DNA of 61,879 bases from positions 1-61,879 of IMG/VR virus record IMGVR_UViG_3300032073_003536; one strand, 5' to 3'. This document shows, piece after piece, positions 57,017-61,879 of this stretch; position 1 is the stretch's first letter, and every line of letters starts with the position of its first letter. The DNA is from a virus. The position numbers were made by a program, and so were the translations under genes. Under the pieces are notes generated by a model. The model was not told where the DNA came from. It searched no databases and saw nothing but the letters and a program-made list of their open reading frames with translations.

Positions 57017-58028
57017 AGAACAAAACGTAGACATTATTATTGAAGAACATGGCTTTGGTCCATGGCTTAAAGAATTAAAACCTGACCTTAATATGCGTAA
57101 AGTACTTGTTATAGCAAGTAGCAGTATTAATATGGACTTAATAAAACAAGAACTTGATAAATGTAGATTTGAGAACGTAGCATATTTAATAGATAGTTTT
57201 GTAGATCCAACTACAAATAGTATTCAACAAGCACACAATATTTTTGTACAATCTCAATGCGATACTATTATTGCAATAGGTGGTGGAAGTGTAATTGATT
57301 TAGCCAAAGGCATAATGTATGAAGAAATAGGAAACCATGTTATTTTTATAGCATGTCCTACAACGTATGCTGGAACTGAACTAACCAAAGGTTTTATGGT
57401 TGTTAGAGATGACTTAACTAAAAAAAGTGTGTATGACGTAGCCGTACAGCCAAATGTTATACTAATTGATCCTATTTTAGCACACACTTTACCACATAAA
57501 ATTAGTGTTGTTGTGGCACTCGATGCCTTAACTCATTGCTTAGAAGGAGCGACAAGCAGTCTAAAGAACCCTGTAGCAGACGGTAGTGCTCTGTATGGAG
57601 TACAACTAATAACACAACATTTACCCACAGAAACTATAGACAAGCAATGGCGTATAGATATGGCTATTGCAGGATTACTTGGTAGCAAAGCAATGGACTG
57701 TGGACTAGGACATATACACACAATAACTTATGCTATTGCAAACAATACTAGTTTATCTCACGGTGAACTTAATTGTTTGTTTGCACCATTTGTAATTGCA
57801 AAAACATTAGAGTATGATCCTGATGTATACAAATACATTGACATTGAAAAAGTTCTGTCAATATATAAACATTATATTGTGGAATGGAATTTGATGTCTA
57901 GGTATACCGACGAGCATGAAGATAGATTTATTGCTCAGGCTGTACAGGACTCTGCATATATTAGTCACCCTGTAACTTTTAAAGCACAAGACTTTCAAGA
58001 AATATTTGACAACATTATCTCGTTCTAA
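57006..58028 (+). CDS. iron-containing alcohol dehydrogenase family
   Basis: 340 aa from ATG 57006. IIAIGGGSVIDLAKGIMY binds NAD(P); TTYAGTELT follows; metal ligands are visible in ALDALTHCLEG (Asp, His) and in GLGHIHTITYAIANNTSLSH GE (two His). Full fold and ligands kept. Substrate could be an alcohol, aldehyde, glycerol or a sugar acid; NAD may come from phage NadE. Ends overlapping a convergent gene. Confidence 0.88.
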   Translation: MRFKEQNVDIIIEEHGFGPWLKELKPDLNMRKVLVIASSSINMDLIKQELDKCRFENVAYLIDSFVDPTTNSIQQAHNIFVQSQCDTIIAIGGGSVIDLAKGIMYEEIGNHVIFIACPTTYAGTELTKGFMVVRDDLTKKSVYDVAVQPNVILIDPILAHTLPHKISVVVALDALTHCLEGATSSLKNPVADGSALYGVQLITQHLPTETIDKQWRIDMAIAGLLGSKAMDCGLGHIHTITYAIANNTSLSHGELNCLFAPFVIAKTLEYDPDVYKYIDIEKVLSIYKHYIVEWNLMSRYTDEHEDRFIAQAVQDSAYISHPVTFKAQDFQEIFDNIISF

Positions 58029-58218
58029 TAAACCTTTCCCATTGTCTCTCATGAGCATAGTATAAAAACATTTTAGTAATTACTTCTAAACTTGCTATAC
58101 TTACACCCGCAACTATATTTCCTGTAATTAACCAACTCAGTAAGAAAGTATCTAAACTTGCTACTACTCTCCAAGTACAAGTTTTATAAAAACTATATCG
58201 CTTTTTTGCTTTTGCCAT
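58015..58218 (-). CDS. DUF2061-type membrane protein
   Basis: 67 aa from ATG 58218 (AAGGAG upstream). KRYSFYKTCTWRVVASLDTF, LLSWLITGNIVAGVSIASLE and TKMFLYYAHERQW match DUF2061: conserved K..TWR..A..DT and YY.HER.W. Two TM helices; function unknown, mostly cellular. Its 3' end overlaps the convergent dehydrogenase by 14 nt. Confidence 0.85.
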   Translation of the reverse strand: MAKAKKRYSFYKTCTWRVVASLDTFLLSWLITGNIVAGVSIASLEVITKMFLYYAHERQWERFIRTR

Positions 58219-58230
58219 TATTTGACTCCT

Positions 58231-58258
58231 TAGAAAAAGAAAGGAGACCGAAGCCTCC
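58231..58258 (-). terminator. intrinsic terminator with UUCG loop
   Basis: On the minus strand GGAGGC-TTCG-GTCTCC followed by a T-rich tail; same loop and right arm as the terminator at 13689. Ends the gene at 58282-58524. Confidence 0.85.
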
Positions 58259-58281
58259 CTTCCAACTTTCACTTAGAAAAA

Positions 58282-58524
58282 CTACTTTTTGCCGTCTTTC
58301 TTAAATAAGTGATATAACACAAAGGCACCTACAAGACCTAGCAATCCTTCTGCGGAAAGGCCTTTAAGAATACCCATAACATTGTCCACTACACTTACCT
58401 CGGGCCAGAAAGGAATTCCTGTGCCGTTGAATAAGACTTCGAGAACTATGCCAAGTGCTAAAAGTGATAATCCTGTTTGTGTCAAACCGTGAGCCCAATC
58501 ACCCACCTTCTTGATTATATCCAT
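58282..58524 (-). CDS. small two-TM membrane protein
   Basis: 80 aa from ATG 58524, chosen for GGGAG 8 nt upstream (an ATG at 58539 lacks one). DIIKKVGDWAHG amphipathic start, TM1 TGLSLLALGIVLEVLF, TM2 GLLGLVGAFVLYHLF, KKDGKK end. Same plan as 14776-15003. Holin-like by size only. Confidence 0.72.
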   Translation of the reverse strand: MDIIKKVGDWAHGLTQTGLSLLALGIVLEVLFNGTGIPFWPEVSVVDNVMGILKGLSAEGLLGLVGAFVLYHLFKKDGKK

Positions 58525-58617
58525 ATAATATTCTCCCATTGGTTATTATAAAACCAATATTATTTACGCCTGTATTCTAAAGGTAAACTACTACTATAAG
58601 TTAAATAAGTACTTTAA

Positions 58618-59196
58618 TTGGATGAAACTAAGGATAACTACCGCCAAATGTTAATAGAACTAGAAAATATTAATTTTGAACACGAAATCGAGGTTTCCGG
58701 GTACGACAAGAGCATTATTTCAATATTGAATGCCTATGCTTTTGAAAAGAAAACAACAGGATTGGTTGAATTTGGGAGAGGTAACGGAAATTTATTTTCA
58801 TTTATTTCTGATGCTAGTATGGGAACGGTATCAATTCTAGAAGATTTCACACAAACTATATTTCAAGGCGATTCTACACAATATAAGGATTTAGAAGTTA
58901 CAACTTACAATGCATTTGCAGGCAAACCACTTGACCAAAAGTTTGATTTTATATATTGTTCTTTACCTAATATGATACCAGGATTTGAACAGCATATATT
59001 TGAGTCTAGATTAAAAATGGCATTTGAAAATTTGATGCTTATGCTTAATGAAGATGGTATACTTATAACTGTAGACTTTAATACCCAAAGCATTAAGACA
59101 ATAATAGAATCATTAGACAAGCCTTATATGCCTTATATTCAAACTAATGATGATGACATTAATCCTGCATACTATATGTGTGCAATAAAAAACTAA
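58618..59196 (+). CDS. methyltransferase-like protein
   Basis: 192 aa from TTG 58618; ATG 58648 is the other candidate. GLVEFGRGNGNLFSFISDAS resembles motif I (E.G.GNG), KFDFIYCSLPNMIPGF motif IV, and MLMLNEDGILITVDFN the late strands. Likely SAM-dependent fold, possibly degenerate. Related in style to 56393-57016. Substrate unknown. Confidence 0.6.
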   Translation: MDETKDNYRQMLIELENINFEHEIEVSGYDKSIISILNAYAFEKKTTGLVEFGRGNGNLFSFISDASMGTVSILEDFTQTIFQGDSTQYKDLEVTTYNAFAGKPLDQKFDFIYCSLPNMIPGFEQHIFESRLKMAFENLMLMLNEDGILITVDFNTQSIKTIIESLDKPYMPYIQTNDDDINPAYYMCAIKN

Positions 59197-59211
59197 CAAA
59201 GACACTAAAAT

Positions 59212-59850
59212 ATGAAATTTTACGATTACGATTTAGAGTACAGCGAAAAATGTTTTACCCCATCAACTGTAAGTAATTTAACTGCACCAAGAATACCTGT
59301 ACAAGGTAAAAAAGTTTTAGACCTGGGTTGTGGTATAGGTCCATTGTCTGTTTATTTTGCTAAGAATGGTGCTAGTTGGGTAACAGCAACAGATATATAC
59401 GAAGAACATATTAAGTATGCTAGGCTCAATGCACAAAAACATAATGTAGACATTGGTATAGTTCAGGGAGATTTATTTGAAAACATCTCTGATACATATG
59501 ATATAATATGTTGTGATGTATCTGGCATAGATAGACGAGTAGCAGAAATTACAGATTGGTTTCCTAGTGGCGTACCAATAGCAGATGAAACAGGTAACAA
59601 CATAATTTGCAAAGCAATAGAACAAGCACCAAAATATCTAAATGAAGGAGGCGAGATGTATATTTGCGTATCTTCTTTTTCTGATATTAAAAAACTAGAA
59701 GAGACCGTAGGTGACAAAGGCGGACCTATATTTGAAAAGAACATTCCTTTTAGTAAAACATTAATGGAAAAGCATCATTTATTAGATCCTAATAGTTTTA
59801 TAAAAAGAGGTTCTAGGTTCATGTGGACGTTTAGTTTATGGAAGATTTAG
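59212..59850 (+). CDS. class I SAM-dependent methyltransferase
   Basis: 212 aa. Motif I VLDLGCGIGPLSVYFAKNGA (about 35-55), motif II VTATDIYEEH, IICCDVSG at motif IV (no NPPY), and GGEMYICVSS. Resembles RsmC/PrmA-type small-molecule, RNA or protein methylases; target not inferable. Overlaps the next gene by 13 nt. Confidence 0.85.
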   Translation: MKFYDYDLEYSEKCFTPSTVSNLTAPRIPVQGKKVLDLGCGIGPLSVYFAKNGASWVTATDIYEEHIKYARLNAQKHNVDIGIVQGDLFENISDTYDIICCDVSGIDRRVAEITDWFPSGVPIADETGNNIICKAIEQAPKYLNEGGEMYICVSSFSDIKKLEETVGDKGGPIFEKNIPFSKTLMEKHHLLDPNSFIKRGSRFMWTFSLWKI

Positions 59851-60050
59851 TAAAAGAAATATTACAAGAGCCAGAATTTAAACAAGGTGGATTTGTTTAT
59901 AAACACGTTGCTGGTGGTAACCCTGAACCTTTAAGAGCAGTACAGAGTACAGTAGACCGAATGAGAGAACTTCATGATATAGAAGACTCCCAATTCGGTA
60001 AACTGTGTGAAAGACTACTTAACGAAATTACTAAGATTTGTAAATCTTAA
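59838..60050 (+). CDS. hypothetical small protein
   Basis: 70 aa, helical end (VDRMRELHDIEDSQFGKLCE). No family recognised. Its last 20 nt overlap the convergent phoH gene. Confidence 0.65.
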   Translation: MEDLVKEILQEPEFKQGGFVYKHVAGGNPEPLRAVQSTVDRMRELHDIEDSQFGKLCERLLNEITKICKS

Positions 60051-60774
60051 GTACTTCAGCAACTGCTGGATGTCTTTCAATTTGCCTGTGGTCAAACTCA
60101 ATTAAATTTATTCTGTCAGAACTAAATTGCTTTAACCTATCAATAAAGTCAGCAAGTCCATTACTAGTAAAACCTCTATCATGTTGATTAAGGTCACCAG
60201 TAACAATCAACTTACTGCCGTCACCTATTCTAGTAAGTAACATCTTCATTTGTTCTTGAGTTGCATTTTGCATCTCGTCTGCAATTATAATTGCATTTTT
60301 AAAAGTTCTTCCTCTCATATAGGCAAGAGGTGCCACTTCAAGTTTATTGTTTTCTACTAAGTATTCCATTTCTTTGGGATGATAATACTCATCGAATATA
60401 TCAAATATGGGTCTAGTCCATGGCGCCATTTTTTCTACTAACGAGCCAGGTAGAAAACCATGTTGTTCATCTACACTAACTGCCGGTCTAGTTATAACTA
60501 TTTTATCCACGTTACTATTTCTAAATTCTTTGATAGCATATAATGTACTAATCAAAGTTTTACCCGTCCCTGCAGGTCCTGTCGTGAATACTATGTTATT
60601 GTTGGGATTTGTTAGCGACTCTAATAAGTCGTCTTGTTTAAAGTTCCTTGGAACTATGTTGACTGTCTTCTGTCTTTGTATGGTCTCTACTTGACCACCT
60701 CGAATTATCTTCAAATTTCTGTTCTCCCTAATTTGTGTTTTAAATTGACGTTCTTTACGTTTCTTTCTGGACAT
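60031..60774 (-). CDS. phoH: PhoH-like ATPase
   Basis: 247 aa. Walker A TGPAGTGKT (65-73), VITRPAVSVDEQHGFLPG, Walker B IIADEMQNATQEQMKMLLTR and sensor GSKLIVTGDLNQHD. Basic N-terminal 45 residues. PhoH is a helicase-like ATPase frequent in marine phages; proposed links to RNA turnover or phosphate stress are not settled. Only replication/nucleic-acid gene on the minus strand here. Confidence 0.95.
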   Translation of the reverse strand: MSRKKRKERQFKTQIRENRNLKIIRGGQVETIQRQKTVNIVPRNFKQDDLLESLTNPNNNIVFTTGPAGTGKTLISTLYAIKEFRNSNVDKIVITRPAVSVDEQHGFLPGSLVEKMAPWTRPIFDIFDEYYHPKEMEYLVENNKLEVAPLAYMRGRTFKNAIIIADEMQNATQEQMKMLLTRIGDGSKLIVTGDLNQHDRGFTSNGLADFIDRLKQFSSDRINLIEFDHRQIERHPAVAEVLKIYKS

Positions 60775-60943
60775 GTTACTATACTCCTTGAATGCCGCCC
60801 AAACGAATACAATGCAGAATAAATTCCTGCAAGATGACTCTTATTGGGGGGATTTGATATATGTTTGTGTTTAGTTTGATTTAACATACTCATATATTAC
60901 TTATCTTTCGGTCCTTTTAGAATAACTAATTAGTTAATGAAAT
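60775..60943. other. divergent intergenic region
   Basis: About 170 nt between phoH (-) and the next gene (+). No gene or terminator seen; phoH has an AGGAG RBS near 60781-60786. Its promoter is not clear (TTGCAG/TATTCG is a weak candidate). Confidence 0.4.
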
Positions 60944-60951
60944 GATAAATA
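60944..60951 (+). promoter_or_regulatory. T4-late-like promoter box
   Basis: GATAAATA, 22 nt before the ATG at 60974, which has an AGGAA RBS. Confidence 0.65.
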
Positions 60952-60973
60952 CATTTACAATAGGAATATATAC

Positions 60974-61549
60974 ATGCAAACCTTAAAAATTATTAATGAC
61001 AACATAAGAAAAATATCCGAAACTAATACGTTGTTGGATATGCTTTTAGAGTTCGAAGGAGTGTTAGATACATTTGATATGTATGCTTACAAGAACTGGA
61101 AAAAGGGTGAAGTTATAAACGGACCTAAACTAGGTAGATACTTTATTGAGGTAGCATTAATGTATCCGTATGAGGATATGCCAGATCCTGAAGCATTACT
61201 TCGTTTGAAAGCAAATGATTGCGATGTTAAAATGTACAAGGATCAGTTAATTAAAAGTAAGAAGATTAAAAGTGTTGAAGACACGGAAGTAGTAGTACGA
61301 GGTAATGCTCCAAGGCGTGTTGCTAAAAAAGAACAACATGATGTCTGGATAGTTGAAGTAAAAATGCCAAGACGTTTTGTAGATGAATTTAGCACAGAAC
61401 AAATTGAAGCGGCAGAAGATGCCTACGTAGACATGGAGGCTATCCAAAGCGGTGTTGACCAAAATTTAGAAAACCCAATCAACAATGCAGATCCTATGGC
61501 ACCACCAGTTGATCCTATGGCAGGAACAACACCAGGAGTTGGTCTATAA
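60974..61549 (+). CDS. T4-like marine phage protein, probably virion-related
   Basis: 191 aa. N-terminal helices (NTLLDMLLEFEGVLDTFDMY AYKNW), a beta part with HDVWIVEVKMPRRFVDEFS, and a Pro/Met-rich flexible tail (NNADPMAPPVDPMAGTTPG). Under a late-type box and ahead of another probable head/neck gene. Resembles hypothetical proteins near the portal gene in cyanomyophages (memory-based). Stop overlaps the next ATG. Confidence 0.65.
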   Translation: MQTLKIINDNIRKISETNTLLDMLLEFEGVLDTFDMYAYKNWKKGEVINGPKLGRYFIEVALMYPYEDMPDPEALLRLKANDCDVKMYKDQLIKSKKIKSVEDTEVVVRGNAPRRVAKKEQHDVWIVEVKMPRRFVDEFSTEQIEAAEDAYVDMEAIQSGVDQNLENPINNADPMAPPVDPMAGTTPGVGL

Positions 61550-61879
61550 TGAGTTTAGAACATTATGACTTAAAAGAAGTCGTTAAAGATGAAATAAGTA
61601 TCGATGAGTTTGAACCTAAAACAGGTGAGAAAGAAAACGTTGCTGTATTTGGTTTTTATGTAACTGAAAAAGCAGTTGGTGACGACTTAGCAAATTTTCT
61701 AGATAAAAGTTCCTTTGATTTCAGAGATGTCGAAGTAACTCCAAATCCAAATCCAGATAATTTATATATGGTATTTGTTGAAGTAGATAGACAACCTGGA
61801 ATAGTTGACATGATTAAAGAAGTTGCCAAAGATGTTGTAAACATTGCAGGCAAAATGGATTGGAGAGGTAAGCCATTAC
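61549..61879 (+). CDS. T4-like marine phage protein, partial
   Basis: About 110 codons visible, cut by the window end. VEVTPNPNPDNLYMVFVEVD then IVDMIKEVAKDVVNIAGKMDW is a pattern seen in marine T4-like phage proteins next to portal or prohead genes. TAATG overlap with the gene before. Function unknown. Confidence 0.65.
   Translation, partial: MSLEHYDLKEVVKDEISIDEFEPKTGEKENVAVFGFYVTEKAVGDDLANFLDKSSFDFRDVEVTPNPNPDNLYMVFVEVDRQPGIVDMIKEVAKDVVNIAGKMDWRGKPL

Noticed and set aside
1-61879. Host chromosome or prophage, instead of a virulent phage
   Set aside because: T4-type late promoters, lysozyme, fibre genes, gp44-like and compact overlapping genes throughout; no integrase, att site, rRNA or long host operons.

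Overview
The window looks like part of a large, AT-rich, T4-like marine myovirus genome, probably a phage of SAR11/Pelagibacter or a related alphaproteobacterium. The host is inferred, not shown. Genes are packed with 1-50 nt overlaps (ATGA, TAATG, TTG and GTG starts). T4-type functions are present: T4 lysozyme, a gp44-like clamp-loader ATPase, dCMP deaminase, PhoH, a GroES-like co-chaperonin, UV endonuclease and fibre proteins. Two promoter classes repeat: sigma70-like TTGACA/TATAAT boxes, often preceded by AAAAGG, and T4-late-like (G/T/A)ATAAATA boxes. No tRNA, integrase, transposase or CRISPR was found.

Layout. 1-2531 (-): an unknown protein, lysozyme, fibre-type protein and SGNH hydrolase. 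2613-6346 (+): UvsE, ferredoxin, SleB-type hydrolase, nuclease, QueD. 7042-12877 (+): a membrane coiled-coil protein, a VPGPE-repeat protein, ClpX, bS21, a nucleotidyltransferase-cupin fusion, a ferritin-like protein and a second nucleotidyltransferase. 12942-21103 (+): secreted or outer-membrane proteins, a winged-helix protein, many small unknown proteins, a ParB-like/HNH pair and a glycosyltransferase-like protein. 21104-21611: a long structured leader ending in a ROSE-like RNA thermometer in front of hsp20. 22116-27581 (+): bL33, ClpS, SufB, SufC, SufD, SufS, SufT. 27581-43876 (+): peroxiredoxin, tandem paralogues, ketoacyl synthase, dCMP deaminase, TauD-like, MazG-like, GMP reductase, truncated UGD, nitroreductase, NAD synthetase, radical SAM. 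44112-51118 (+): lipase, SufE-ClpP-SufA, DnaE-like fragment, GroES-like. 51115-54806 (-): fibre genes with PKD-like repeats. 54907-60050 (+, with small - genes): clamp loader, Fe-alcohol dehydrogenase, methyltransferase-like proteins. 60031-60774 (-): PhoH. 60974-end (+): unknown, probably virion-associated genes.

The standout is an apparently complete phage-encoded SUF iron-sulfur pathway: desulfurase SufS with SufE, scaffold SufBCD, carrier SufA and SufT. It lies in two loci, each interleaved with a Clp protease gene (clpS-sufBCDST and sufE-clpP-sufA). ClpX, two ribosomal proteins (bS21, bL33), Hsp20, GroES-like, a ferritin-like protein, ferredoxin, peroxiredoxin and many Fe or Fe-S enzymes fit a phage that takes over host protein quality control, translation and Fe-S supply. 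A second notable system is the neighbouring pair of membrane coiled-coil and alveolin-like repeat proteins upstream of clpX.
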